A DNA stretch of 64,000 nucleotides from Malaya genurostris. Lineage: Eukaryota; Arthropoda; Insecta; Diptera; Culicidae. Both the position numbers and the translations under genes were made by a program. Position 1 is the first letter of the stretch. The number at the start of each line of letters is the position of its first letter. This document shows positions 1-12,194 of this stretch, in pieces. Location of the stretch: assembly GCF_030247185.1 (NCBI RefSeq), contig NC_080572.1, forward strand, positions 183,610,866-183,674,865, read 5' to 3'. The notes under the pieces were generated by a model that saw only the letters and a list, made by a program, of their open reading frames with translations, did not search any database and was not told the origin of the DNA.

Positions 1-487
1 TTCTCATAGATGGCTGAACCGATCTAGGATTCAAATGAAATCTAAGAACCATCTTAGATTCAAATGAAAGGGCATAAGATTCTATAAAACATTTCGCTTT
101 TTAGTCAGTACGCACTGTTTTTCGAACATTTTGAATCAAATGTAAACTATACAACTCCTCAGGTGAATTTAACTGGCTTCGGCTACACTGATTTTGAATT
201 CCGGTTCCAGTATCAAATCATTTTCTCAAAAAATCGAATTTCAAAAACAAAAATTCAACTTAATGGATTTATGGTCCCATGCAAAATTAATGAATTTTAT
301 CCGATTCTGATTTCCGATTCTGGAATTACAGGGTGATGAGTTTTTAAAATTCAAGCCGATATAGAAGATGACAATTCTAAAAAGCTTCAAAGCTAGACTG
401 AAAACTATTCCAATTTCGTCATATTTATTTTTTGACTATTCGAATCGTTTTGGATAATGCTGAATACCGGCCCTGGAAGTAACCGTA
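1..487. repeat. Degenerate dispersed repeat at the window edge
   Basis: AT-rich sequence with the phrases 'gatggctgaaccgat', 'attcaaatgaaa' and 'ttccgattctggaattac'. The same phrases recur near 10560-11110, 37700-38090, 39950-40160 and 55690-55980. Its second half (about 360-480) resembles 11100-11235 in the same orientation, so it seems to be one more diverged unit of the repeat from which the adjacent palindrome is built. No coding potential is seen. The element probably extends beyond the window. Confidence 0.6.
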
Positions 488-1044
488 AATAACCGTAGAC
501 TCTAAACTGAAACTTCCTTCGACATCTCATGGAATGTTCAATCGATTGTCACACGTTTAAATTCAAATTCGATCCGATTTGCAGTTTCGACATTACAGAG
601 TGATGAGTGATTAAAATCTCAAATTGCCGCCTAAAACGATGGTCATTAAAATAATTTCATGCGAACTGAAACACCGAATAATATTCATGCAAAAAACCTG
701 ATTGATTGCGGATTCATAAAAAAAGGTATCATCTCATTACTAGGTGGATTAAACACGTTTTTACTGAATTTGGTTTCCCAAGGCTTCACTTCATAATGTC
801 ACAGGATATTTCCAGAAAGAATTCCTAAAGCAAATTAGGCTTTCGTCAATGAAGTTTTCGAATGTTTGTACCAAAAGATTGATGAAGATTGAAAAACCAT
901 TTTATTGATAAAAAGGGATACGACTGTATCCGTTGTTTTAGAAGCAAAGGAGCTATGTTATCCTCAGATCCGTGCGCAGGAATCATTCAAGGAGGGGCTC
1001 AAAAGTATGGTGCAAAAATTTGAAAGAATTTGAATAGTCAAGTT
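488..1044. repeat. Palindrome, outer half of left arm
   Basis: Inverted match to 11640-12194. The two copies differ at only scattered positions and small indels by eye. The match breaks at 1044, where the retrotransposon poly(T) begins, and resumes at 9582 beyond the retrotransposon. Outside 488 (versus 12194) the similarity stops. No protein-coding region is recognisable. Confidence 0.85.
1032..1044. repeat. Target-site duplication of I-like copy 1, left
   Basis: The 13-mer GAATAGTCAAGTT stands next to the poly(T) of the minus-strand retrotransposon and is repeated at 9582-9594 next to its 5' end. The uninterrupted right arm of the palindrome carries the site once (complement near 11640-11652). 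This proves that the element inserted into an existing palindrome arm. Confidence 0.92.
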
Positions 1045-1436
1045 TTTTTTTTTTTCATAAATACGTTTATTTCTTAAGGCAGTTTACATAAGTTTTTCTT
1101 CGCCGTAGCATCACTTTTACATAATATTCTTATCCTAATTTAATTCTAACATAGTCACAACGTTTTGCATTTATTAAAACATATTCTCTTATTACTTAAA
1201 TATCATCTTAGGTAACTCGTCATTAATTATAAAATCTACTCGGAAATATTATGTGAACCAAACGATTAACTTCTATAAATTATAAAATAAGCTGTTATTT
1301 TCAGACATTTTGTTAATAATTTCATAAACTGTTTCGAGTTTGTTTGTATCATTACATTATTTTTATTCTAATTTAGCTATTGGTTGAACTCATGGACGCA
1401 GCTGGGATCAGAACTAAGTCTTGAAAGGGGCCTTTA
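1045..1436 (-). other. 3' UTR and poly(A) of I-like copy 1
   Basis: After the ORF2 stop the minus strand runs about 390 nt to a poly(A) tract. The last stretch (...cggcgaagaaaaacttatg..., then aataaacgtatttatg and A-run) is shared with copy 2 (22110-22188) and with the fragment at 58314-58590. An AATAAA-like signal lies about 15 nt before the A-run in both long copies. Confidence 0.8.
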
Positions 1437-4079
1437 TTAAATTGAAACTCCAGTTTTCTTTATGAAATGATAAATAAGTTTCATGTATGGAAGGTCACGA
1501 CAAGCAAGAATGTCTCGAACTGGGATATTGGATAGTCTACCTTGGGTACGCAAAGAATTTATTAGTTGAGATCTGACATCACGATACTCCACGCATGTCC
1601 AAACGACATGATCAATATCTCGATAACCTTCGCCACAAGCACAATGATTAGTCTCGGAGAGCCCAATTCGAAGGAGATGTGCATCTAACGTGTAGTGATT
1701 GGACATGAGTCTGGACATCACACGAATGAAATCTCTACTCACATCCAGTCCCCTGAACCATGCCTTTGTCGATATTTTCGGAATAATTGAGTGCATCCAC
1801 CGACCCAGATCATCTTTATCCCAAGAAGCTTGCCAGCTGGCAAGTGTTCTTTGGCGAGACGAGCTATAGAATTCGTTGAAAGCAATTGGTCTCTCATAAA
1901 TTTCACCCTCAATAGCACCACGTTTGGCTAAAATATCGGCTCTTTCATTGCCAGGAATGGAGCAATGAGCCGGGACCCAGACTATAGTGATTAGATAATT
2001 ATTGCTCAATATGTCGTTCAGGCACTGTTTTATTTTGCCCAGGAAAAACGGTTCAGTCTTGCCAGTCATGTTTGAGCGAATGGCTTCAATTGCACTCAGA
2101 CTATCTGTGAAGAGGAAATAATGGTTTGGAATTAATGTGACGATTACACTCAAACTATATTGAACTGCTGCTAGCTCTGCTATATAAACAGATGCAGGTT
2201 CTTGAAGCCTAAATGAGGCCGAAACATTATTGTTGAACATACCAAACCCTGTCGCTTCTTCAATTCGCGATCCGTCCGTGTAAAACATTTTCTCAGAGTC
2301 AATATGCCTGAACTTACTTGAAAATATTTTTGGGATTTCCGTCGAACGTAGATGATCCGGGATTCCACGCACTTCGCGCTGCATGGATGTATCGAAAAAT
2401 AAAGTTGAGTCAGGGACATTTAGGAGGCTGACACGGATAGGAATATATCTTGAAGGGTTGATTTCCTGTGACATATGGTTAAAATATACTGTCATGAATT
2501 TTGTTTGAGATCGAAGCTCGACTAGTCGTTCGAAATTATTAATTACCATGGGATTCAGTACCTCACATCTTATTAGCAGGCGTGATGAAAGCTCCCAAAA
2601 TCGATCTTTTAATGGAAGAACTCCCGCCAGAACTTCAAGACTCATTGTATGTGTCGAATGCATGCAGCCTAAAGCAATTCGCAAACAACGATACTGAATT
2701 CGCTCCAGTTTGATAATATGAGAGTTTGCAGCGGAACGAAAGCAAACGCATCCATATTCCATCACTGAAAGTATCGTTGTCTGATACAATTTTATTAGAT
2801 CTTCCGGATGAGCACCCCACCAAGATCCTGTTATTGTTCGAAGAAAATTTACTCTTTGTTGGCATTTTGTTATCAGAAATCTAATGTGTCCTCCCCACGT
2901 GCATTTGGAATCGAACCACACCCCGAGGTATTTAAAAGTTAAAACCTGTTGGATCATTCTTCCCATCATATGGAGCTGAAGCTGCGCGGGATCATGCTTT
3001 CTTGAAAAGACGACTAACTCTGTTTTCTCCGCAGAGAATTCGATACCAAGATGAACAGCCCAATCGGACAAGTTATCTAAGGTATCTTGCAATGGTTTAT
3101 GCAGATCAATAGCTTTGGGTCCAGTAACTGAAACCACGCCATCATCTGCCAATTGTCTTAGTGTACATGGGGTTACTAGACAGCTGTCAATGTCATTTAC
3201 GTAAAAATTATAGAGGAGCGGACTGAGGCATGAGCCTTGCGGGAGACCCATGTAACTATTTCTGAGTGTTGCCAAATCGCCATGTGAAAAATGCATGTGT
3301 TTCTCTGACAAAAGGTTGTGCAAATAATTATTTATAACCGCTGGGAGTCCATTTTGGTGAAGCTTGTCTGAAAGAACATCAATGGAAACTGAATCAAATG
3401 CTCCTTTAATGTCTAAAAATACAGATGCCATTTGTTGCTTTTGAGCGAAGGCAATTTGGATGTCAGACGAAAGTAATGCAAGGCAATCATTCGTCCCTTT
3501 ATTTCTACGGAAGCCAAACTGAGTATCTGACAACAAACCGTTCGTCTCGACCCAAGTGTCGAGACGTCGTAGAATAATTTTTTCGAACAATTTTCTGATG
3601 CAGGACAATATCGCAATGGGTCTATATGAGTTGTGATTGGAAGCTGGTTTCCCCGGTTTTTGAATGGCGATAACTTTCACTTGTCTCCAGTCAGGTGGAA
3701 CAATATTTTGCTCAAGAAACTTGTTGAACAATTCCAACAAACGTCTTTTTGCGAGGTTGGGCAGATTCTTCACCAAGTTGAATTTAATTCTGTCCAACCC
3801 TGGAGCGTTATTGTTACAAGACAAGAGTGCTATAGAAAATTCCATCATTGAAAATGGGTTATTAATGAAACCATTATTTGGAGGAGATTCCCGTATAATG
3901 CTCTGCGTAGGAACAGAATCTGGGCAAACTTTCCTAGCAAAGTCAAATATCCATCGGTTCGAGTATTCATCACTCTCATTGCCCACGGTACGATTCCTCA
4001 TTCGTCTGGCCGTGTTCCAAAGAGTGCTCATTGAGGTATCTCTTGACAAACCTTCGACAAAATGTCTCCAATAGCTACA
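1437..4079 (-). pseudogene. ORF2 of I-like copy 1, downstream part (RT and RNase H)
   Basis: Encodes the second part of the retrotransposon polyprotein that reverse-transcribes element RNA at the cut chromosomal target. In order: RT palm motifs (QKPGKPASNHNSYRPIA, TQFGFRRNKGTND, FLDIKGAFDSV, GLPQGSCLSPLLYN), the catalytic motif as LADD rather than Y/FADD, then RNase H (FYTDGSR, AELAAVQYSL, FTDSLSAIEAI, WVPAHCSIPGNERAD) and a C-terminal Cys/His motif (CACGEGYRDIDHVVWTC). The frame is open from the insertion point to the stop at 1437, with no other lesion. The reading frame running further upstream to 4253 is Lian-like 3' UTR, not ORF2. It is cut off from its endonuclease half at 6308-7573, so it cannot make the full protein. 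Confidence 0.9.
3864..4079. repeat. 216 bp target-site duplication, copy A
   Basis: Identical base for base, as far as I can align by eye, to 6308-6523. Both lie in the ORF2 region just after the endonuclease domain and flank the Lian-like insert 4080-6307. Copy 2 of the host element has this stretch once (about 19225-19440). The length is a multiple of three (72 codons), so the duplication keeps the frame. Confidence 0.95.
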
Positions 4080-6307
4080 GGAATCAGAACAAATTGGCTC
4101 AAATGGCACGTTCCCCTTGATATTTGGAGATTTGTGCCTTGCCATCAATTTGTTTTTAGCATCATTTTCCCGATATATAAGAGGGAAGGATTGAAAGGAA
4201 ATGGTAAGGGTTGGACTAGGAGGATGGGAAAAATTGACGACACAAAAACACATAAAAGCAGAAGTAAATTCTGCACCCCTAAGGGATGCTGAACAATCTG
4301 CTGAGGATCACATTTAGTGGAAGCAGAAGGAAATTCTGAACCTCTACGAGGTCCCGAACAGTCTGCTGTTAATAAAACCTCCAACCCCCGAGAGGATTTA
4401 GAGATATTACAAAAGCGACACCATTCTGCACTCCCGGAAGAATGCAGAACGACTCGCAGTATGTACGAGCAGAAGTAAATGCGGTACCCCCCAGAGGATG
4501 CCAAACAATCTGCCAAACCCTAATTAAGGTGAATACAGAAGGGATTCATTCACTCCAGGAAGAACGATGAACCCTTCTGACTATAGCTCCTTACCACATT
4601 GGGTGAGAAACGAGAGAATATCCTTCAATTTTAGCTCCGCATACACAGACTCAACCATGTATGGAGAACCAAAAACCCGGATACGTAGCTGCGTCAATGC
4701 GGGACAGTTACATATCAGATGATATGAAGTACCATAATCGCATTCACACAAATCACACGAATAATACTCAGCACGTTGAATAGTAGCCATGTGATAATTG
4801 AGTTTGCAATGTCCAGTCAGAGCTCTGACCAGAATACTACAATGTTGCTTGGAGAAATGCAGTAGACACTGACATTTTCAGATTTAAATCTGGTAAAAAT
4901 GCCAGCCTATTTCACGACAGTAGATACCAGCACCAGCACGACCATTCAACAGAGAACCGTCCGTAAAACAAACTATGTGTTCATCAAGTTGTCGTTCCAG
5001 ACAACCAGACAATCATTCCTAACGAAGAGGATAGCTCACATTGAATGTTTTAAAAGGAAAACTGCATGTGAGAGTTAGGTCACTAGGAGCGAGTAAATAC
5101 TCATCCCACGGAACCATTTGAGACCACAAGCGAGTGTGACTGGTAGCATATTCTAATGGGTTACTGTTCCAAAGCCCTGTAACCCTAAGACGGTATGCAC
5201 AAGATAATGCTTCTTGTTTTAGGAACACATGTAGTGGTTTAATGCACAGTAGCGCCTCTAGAGCAGCAGTAGGAGTTGTCGTGAATGCTCCTGTCATCGC
5301 CATTAGGACCATCCTTTGGAGATGATTTAGCTTTGACTGAACTGTCGCGACTTCTCCTTTCTGCCACCATACAAGACATCCATATGCTAAAATAGGTCTA
5401 ACGATAGTTGTGTAGATCCAATGAATATATCTGGGTTTGAGTCCCCATGATTTTCCAAAAGCTCGTCTGCATTGGCCGAAAGCCATGCAAGCTCTTTTAA
5501 TCCTGAAATCAATGTGAGCAAACCAATTCAGTTTTGAGTCAAGAATAACCCCGACGTATTTAACTTGATCGACCACAGTAACCCCTGAACCAAAGAACTG
5601 CAACGGACGAGCTCCTGTAATTATCCTACGATGAGTGAAAAGCACCATTGATGTTTTGCCCGGATTTACAGATAATCCAAACCTGACAACACCATTGTTC
5701 AACAGATCGCAGGGCTTGCTGCATTAAATCGTAGAGAGTGTTAATGCTTATACCGGTCATCAATATATGATAATCGTCGGCAAAACCATAAGTCGGAAAT
5801 CCAAGGTTATTTAGTTTCCCTCACAAACCATCAGCGACTAGGTTCCATAAAAGTGGGGATAGTACACCACCTTGAGGACACCCACAGACACTCAGCTTTC
5901 TAATCTCTGGCCTGCCGAAGCGATGATCAAAGAAGTTGATTGCTAAGCATTGCGTGTATCCAGTAAGGGAAAAACCCAAGATATTCCGTTCACGACTGCA
6001 ATGTTTAACCTCCTGCAGCCATTCAGCCATCGGCACGGAAATACACCTTGACTTAGGAGTTCCTATTTTTGTGGCCTTTTACGACATGGAATAGGAAACC
6101 AGTGGATCAATTCTTGGTAAAAAATAATCCCGCCGGATGCCACACGGCTTACCTGTTTGGTGGACTTATACCACCGGTACAGGTGGACCGTAGCGTTATT
6201 CTTAGCAGTTGGGAAACCGCTACCGACACTACACGGCTATCTAGGCTGCTCAGAGAGGGAAGTTAACATTGATGGTCAACTTCCATGGATGGCCGAGCAG
6301 CCGGTCA
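4080..6307 (-). mobile_element. Internally deleted Lian-like (LOA-clade) retrotransposon, copy B
   Basis: On the minus strand it starts with the same 5' sequence (CGGCTGCTCGG, at 6303) as the long copy at 44866, and ends with its 3' sequence (...ttctgattcc, at 4080). About 2.0 kb is missing: sequence matching 44866-45208 joins directly to sequence matching about 47204 onward, with the junction near 5961-5965. The loss removes all of the endonuclease and the first half of RT. What remains covers the RT region from the LSPLL motif, the thumb, and RNase H with small lesions. A non-matching TGAC lies between the 5' end and the duplicated target. It carries the same TAG between RT and RNase H as the long copy. 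It must have been copied by proteins supplied by another element. Confidence 0.9.
5019..5702 (-). pseudogene. RT C-terminal remnant of Lian-like copy B
   Basis: Reads NPGKTSMVLFTHRR, VKYVGVILDSKLNW and the RT thumb region, ending ...FNVSYPLR then TAG, nearly identical to the long copy (47490-48149). Upstream (5821-6036) a short frame holds the fusion of 5' UTR sequence with the SVCGCPQGGVLSPLLWN motif. The downstream RNase H remnant (about 4990-4581) keeps the C-terminal zinc-like motif CDLCECDYGTSYHLICNC. No functional product is expected. Confidence 0.8.
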
Positions 6308-6523
6308 AATGAAACCATTATTTGGAGGAGATTCCCGTATAATGCTCTGCGTAGGAACAGAATCTGGGCAAACTTTCCTAGCAAAGTCAAATATCCATCG
6401 GTTCGAGTATTCATCACTCTCATTGCCCACGGTACGATTCCTCATTCGTCTGGCCGTGTTCCAAAGAGTGCTCATTGAGGTATCTCTTGACAAACCTTCG
6501 ACAAAATGTCTCCAATAGCTACA
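6308..6523. repeat. 216 bp target-site duplication, copy B
   Basis: Second copy of the duplicated ORF2 segment. It continues directly into the intact upstream part of ORF2 at 6524 on the forward coordinates. See 3864-4079. Confidence 0.95.
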
Positions 6524-7573
6524 TTTTTTGGCTCGAAGTATGCTCTTGTACTTGGTTTCTAAAACCATAAGTTTTTCAAAATTCTGAGGAGTTCCTCCTC
6601 CCCGTTTTAGAAACGTCTTGCAAGCATTTTGTTTTGCGAGTTTAGCCTCTGAGCACTCTTTGTCCCACCAGGGGTTGGGAGGCCTTCTGTTAGTCGTTGG
6701 CCCAGGAAAGCGTTTAGTTTGGGATTGTTCTGCTGCCTCCAGAATCGAACAAATGAGGAAGTCATATTCTTCAAGTGGAGGGAGCTCTTCCATTGAATTC
6801 AAAATACTAGAGATACTACTTTGGTATTTAATCCAGTCTATATTTTTTGTCAAATCATATGGAATACTAGCGGAAGTAGCAATGCAATTGTTACTGCTAA
6901 TTGAGATGATGATTGGTAAATGATCGCTACCGTGTAAATCAGGCAGTATTTTCCAGGTGCAATCTAGTCGAATTGATGTTGAGCAAAGAGATAGATCTAA
7001 TGCACTTGGGCGTGCCGGAGGTCTTGGGATCCGTGTCATGCTACCCATATTTAATACCGTCATGCTAAAATTGTCACAAATGTTTTGTATTAAAGATGAT
7101 CTGCTATCATTGTAAACGGAACCCCACATAATACCGTGCGAATTTAAATCCCCCAGAATCAATCGTGGTGCAGGAAGGGCTTCAACCATTTCATTAAGCT
7201 GTTGCTGTCCAACTTGTGCTTTTGGAGGAATATAAACCGAAGCTATGCAAATATCTTTGCCTTTAATGTTTATTTGGCAAGCAACAACTTCTATACTAGA
7301 AGTTGAAGGGATGTTTAATCTATAAAAGGAATAGCATTTCTTAATTCCCAAAAGCACTCCACCATACGGAGAGTCTCTATCGAGACGTATAATGTTAAAA
7401 TCATTAAAATTTAAAGCTATGTTTGAAGTAAGCCATGTTTCGCATAAAGCAAATACATCACATTTTTGACTATGCAATAATATTTTAAATGAATCAAGTT
7501 TTGGCATGATGCTTCGACAATTCCACTGCAGGACAGTGATTGTATCATTTGCGACGGGTGATAAATTATCCAT
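6308..7573 (-). pseudogene. ORF2 of I-like copy 1, upstream part (endonuclease)
   Basis: N-terminal apurinic-type endonuclease that nicks the target DNA. Motifs: LQWNCRSI (Asn), CDVFALCETWL (Glu), SVYIPP, LILGDLNSHG (Asp/Asn), SALDLSLCS and LHGSDHLPIII (Asp/His). I place the start at the ATG at 7573 because its first 8 nt overlap the ORF1 stop (ATGGATAA), as in copies 2 and 3; an in-frame TTG lies further up at 7597. The frame is open until the Lian-like insertion at 6307. Joined by coordinates to 4079-1437, the pre-insertion ORF would have been 1231 codons including stop. Confidence 0.9.
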
Positions 7574-8855
7574 CAAAAGATACAAAACCTGAGACAATTG
7601 GCCATTGAGCTGATAACTGCTTCAAAAAGGTTCTAGCTATTGGAAGGAATGCCATTATGAGGGTCTTTAAGGGTTCAGATATATTGAATGCTGAGAAAAT
7701 CCATTCAACAATTTCCGAAAACTTCAGTAATCCTGTTGGTGGCTGTGAAATGGAGCCCACTGGATTATTATCTTTTTCTGTACTAGATCCTGGATTGGTT
7801 TGTGAATTTGACAAACCAGGAGGCACAGTCTTTGGTTTTGACTTTTTTTGTTTAACACGGGGATCTTTTTTTGAAGATGAAATTTTAGGTGTCTTTTTTG
7901 GTAATTTGGAGGAAGACTTCTTTCTCTTAACTGACCCTTGGGTAGTGATAAACGAATTACCTTCACTATTTTCGTCAGAGTCAGAGTCCTCTGGTTCCTC
8001 TAGATTTGAAAACCCGTTTTCGGTTTCCAAAGGGGGGACATCAATGACCGTTTTAAGCATTTCTGCATATGTGCGCTTAGACCGTGCTTTTAAAGAAAGC
8101 TTAATTTTGTCTTTGTGCACTTTAAATGCAGTGCATACTGAAATATCATCATGAGGACTATTCCCGCAATAAATACATTTTTCAATTTCCTTGTTGCAAT
8201 CATTATCTTTATGAGGCCCTTCACACTTAATACATTTTGGTTTATTACTACAGTAAGTAGCTGTGTGGCCGATTTTTTTGCAGTTCGTACAATTCATTAC
8301 ATTTGGAACAAAAAGCCGAACAGGGAGGCGAATTTTATCGACATAGACATGGGACGGCAACGCAGACCCGGCAAATGTCACTCGAAACGAGTCTGATGGG
8401 CGATAAACTTTTTTTTCCTCTTCATGAACTACTGAGTACAGTTGTTTGCACTCCAGTATTTTCACACCCTCAAGCATAGAGTTCTTGAAACGACCAACAC
8501 CATGCTTGAGTAAATCATCTACCGTAAGACTCGCTTCGGTAACAACACCGTCAATTTCGACATCTTTGGAGGGTATGTAAACTTTATACTCTTTATTGAA
8601 ATGTTCCGAAGAGACAATATCATTCGCGTGTTTCAAATTATTTACCACAACACGAATTTTATCGTTATTTACTTTTATGATCTCTTTGATTGAAGAGTAT
8701 CGTGATGTCAAACCTTTATTAATTTGAAAAATGTTTAATGGCTTTGATATACGTCTAAAAAAGACTATCCAAGGCCCAGAAGAGCTCTCCTGATATTTTT
8801 TCGTTCGTGGGGGTATCGGATTCATGCTAGGATTTACGTCCATGGATTCATCCAT
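7566..8855 (-). CDS. ORF1 (gag-like, three zinc knuckles) of I-like copy 1
   Basis: 429 residues, intact, starting at ATG 8855. It is the nucleic-acid chaperone and RNA-packaging protein of the retrotransposon particle. The middle region is conserved with copy 2 (DKIRVVVN, VYIPSK, EIDGVVTEASLT, FKNSMLEGVKILECKQLYS, DSFRVTFAGSALPSHV). Three Cys/His knuckles follow near residues 190-245: CTNCKKIGHTATYC, CIKCEGPHKDNDC and CIYCGNSPHDDISVC. The tail is Lys/Ser rich and its last 60 residues are hydrophobic. The first 100 residues differ clearly from copy 2. Its stop overlaps the ORF2 start. Reading frames in other phases here are shadows. Confidence 0.9.
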   Translation of the reverse strand: MDESMDVNPSMNPIPPRTKKYQESSSGPWIVFFRRISKPLNIFQINKGLTSRYSSIKEIIKVNNDKIRVVVNNLKHANDIVSSEHFNKEYKVYIPSKDVEIDGVVTEASLTVDDLLKHGVGRFKNSMLEGVKILECKQLYSVVHEEEKKVYRPSDSFRVTFAGSALPSHVYVDKIRLPVRLFVPNVMNCTNCKKIGHTATYCSNKPKCIKCEGPHKDNDCNKEIEKCIYCGNSPHDDISVCTAFKVHKDKIKLSLKARSKRTYAEMLKTVIDVPPLETENGFSNLEEPEDSDSDENSEGNSFITTQGSVKRKKSSSKLPKKTPKISSSKKDPRVKQKKSKPKTVPPGLSNSQTNPGSSTEKDNNPVGSISQPPTGLLKFSEIVEWIFSAFNISEPLKTLIMAFLPIARTFLKQLSAQWPIVSGFVSFDG

Positions 8856-9580
8856 TACATTAAAATTTTTAACTAAACTTTAAAATAAAATTTGAAACCA
8901 ACACTACACAGTACTCAATCAAAAGGAAAAGAAAAAACTTCTACCTTGAAATTGTTGTCTATCTCCGTTGCACTGCCGTGTAGATCCTCGTTGCTCTAGA
9001 TGTTCTTGTTGGATGTATCTGGACGTTGATACAATGCTGAAGCTCACTGTAGCGATAGAATATGATGTGATGCTACTGCTACCTGACATCCAGCACCACT
9101 CGAATTCCGATTTGCTTTCGTCTTCGCCAGCTGTAACCAGCGCAGGTCACCGGTGTATACCTGCGTGTTGTATGGCAGTGGAAAGACCGAGTTGTCTTGT
9201 CTCCTTCTTCCTAGTGCTCCGCACCGATATGCTTCTGCACCGAAGTGCCTTCGCACCGGTGTGCCTTTGCACTCTCCTGCTTCTATGTGCCTTTGCACTC
9301 TTCCTCTTCGATGTGCCTTTGCACTCTCCTGCTCAGCACTTGTGGCTGTATATTGCGGCCTGGGCAGAGTTTGGGAAACGCCCTTTGTTGTTTCCTTCAC
9401 CAGCTTGGCCCAGCACTAGGGCTCTCTTATGCAGCACGACTATACGTTTTAACGGCTGCTGCCAACAGGTTTCTACCTGTAGTTCAACCGTTGTCGTATT
9501 TAACGCGCGTAAACCAACCAGCGTTATTAAACTGTACGCTTCTATACACAACCTTCTCGGTTGAACGGCTATTACTGAAT
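8856..9580 (-). promoter_or_regulatory. 5' UTR / internal promoter region of I-like copy 1
   Basis: About 725 nt between the element 5' end (attcagt...) and the ORF1 start. Non-LTR elements carry their promoter downstream of their own start site, so this region should hold it (family knowledge). At about 9236-9345 there are three or so imperfect repeats of about 24 nt (GTGCAAAGGCAC core on the minus strand). The same GGTGC/CACAG-type repeat occurs in the otherwise poorly matching 5' UTR of copy 2. Reading frames across the repeat are by-products of it. Confidence 0.65.
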
Positions 9581-9581
9581 C

Positions 9582-11004
<1,423 letters not shown>

Positions 11005-12194
11005 TTAAAATAAACTTAATATTGTTGGTGAATTTTATCCGATTTCGACTTAAAATTTTGAAATTCCAGGGTGATGAGTTTTCGAAATTCAAACCGTCAT
11101 AGAAGATGACGATACCGAAAAATCTTCAAAGTTGGGCTCAAAACTATTTGAATTTATTTGTTATACTAATCCATGGACATACAAACTATTTTTAATCATG
11201 CTGGTCTCTGAATACCGTTTCTGGAAGTACAATAAATAATGACAAAAACTTTAAAGAAAAACTCATTCCTAGATCTCATGAAATGCTTAATCGATTGTCA
11301 CGCGTTAAGATTGAAAGGAATAATTTTAAGGTTTCATACCAACACAACGAAGAATATTCACGCGACAAACACTAATTCAGTGGATGAAGTTCACTCACGT
11401 TGGTTGTTACTCGATTTGATAATGCTATCACATGATCTGACGTTAAAAGTAATTCTTTGAATACATCCTCTTGATTTACTAAACCATTGAAGCCGCTGAA
11501 GGTTTCAAATTTTTGAGAAAGTTGTCGTGTAGTTTTACGTTCAATAAAAGATTATTCAAAAAGGGGGGAAGTGGTTTAGGGTATTAGACCCCCCTCCCTT
11601 TTTCAACATTAAGAATACTTATTATGTAAAAGTGCAAATAACTTGACTATTCAAATTCTTTCAAATTTTTGCACCATACTTTTGAGCCCCTCCTTGAATG
11701 ATTCCTGCGCACGGGTCTGAGGATAACATAGCTCCTTTGCTTCTAAAACAACAGATACAGTCGTATCCCTTTTTATCAATAAAATGGTTTTTCAATCTTC
11801 ATCAATCTTTTGGTACAAACATTCGAAAACTTCATTGACGAAAGCCTAATTTGCTTTAGGAATTCTTTCTGGAAATATCCTGTGACATTATGAAGTGAAG
11901 CCTTGGGAAACCAAATTCAGTAAAAACGTGTTTAATCCACCTAGCAGTGAGATGATACCTTTTTTTATGAATCCGCAATCAATCAGGTTTTTTGCATGAA
12001 TATTATTCGGTGTTTCAGTTCGCATGAAATTATTTTAATGACCGTCGTTTTAAACTGCAATTTGTGATTTTAATCACTCAATACCCTGTAATGTCAAAGC
12101 TGCAAATCGGATCGAATTTGAATCTAAACGTGTGACAATCGATTGAACATTCCATGAGATGTCGAAGGAAGTTTCAGTTTAGAGTCTACGGTTA
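11005..12194. repeat. Palindrome, unbroken right arm
   Basis: Inverted complement of 10228-9582 followed by 1044-488. It preserves the empty target site of I-like copy 1 near 11640-11652. The arm has internal degenerate direct repeats: the motif around gacaatcgattaa...tcatgagat occurs at about 11275-11300 (complement context) and again at about 12130-12165. No ORF of note. Confidence 0.87.

Larger units (their letters stand above)
1045..9581 (-). mobile_element. Full-length I-like non-LTR retrotransposon, copy 1
   Basis: About 8.5 kb as found, about 6.1 kb without the Lian-like insertion and its duplication. Order on the minus strand: 5' UTR (9580-8856), ORF1 (8855-7566), ORF2 (7573-1437, interrupted), 3' UTR, then poly(A), seen as poly(T) at 1043-1055. 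It is flanked by a 13 bp target duplication, as expected from target-primed reverse transcription. The EN-RT-RNase H order in ORF2 and a zinc-knuckle ORF1 fit the I superclade (I, Loner, Outcast and relatives). I cannot name the exact family without a database. Close relative of the copies at 16176-22183 and 56600-61985. Confidence 0.93.

Noticed and set aside
4080..4253. N-terminal 57 residues joined to RT-RNase H in copy 1, as a new fusion gene
   Set aside because: The segment is the complement of the Lian-like 3' UTR; the open frame is accidental and lacks a promoter or a conserved start.
3664..4292. Plus-strand reading frames opposite ORF2 of copy 1 (and their equivalents at 6285-6518, 19229-19639 and 60188-60598)
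   Set aside because: Antisense shadows that recur in every copy only because the ORF2 sequence recurs.
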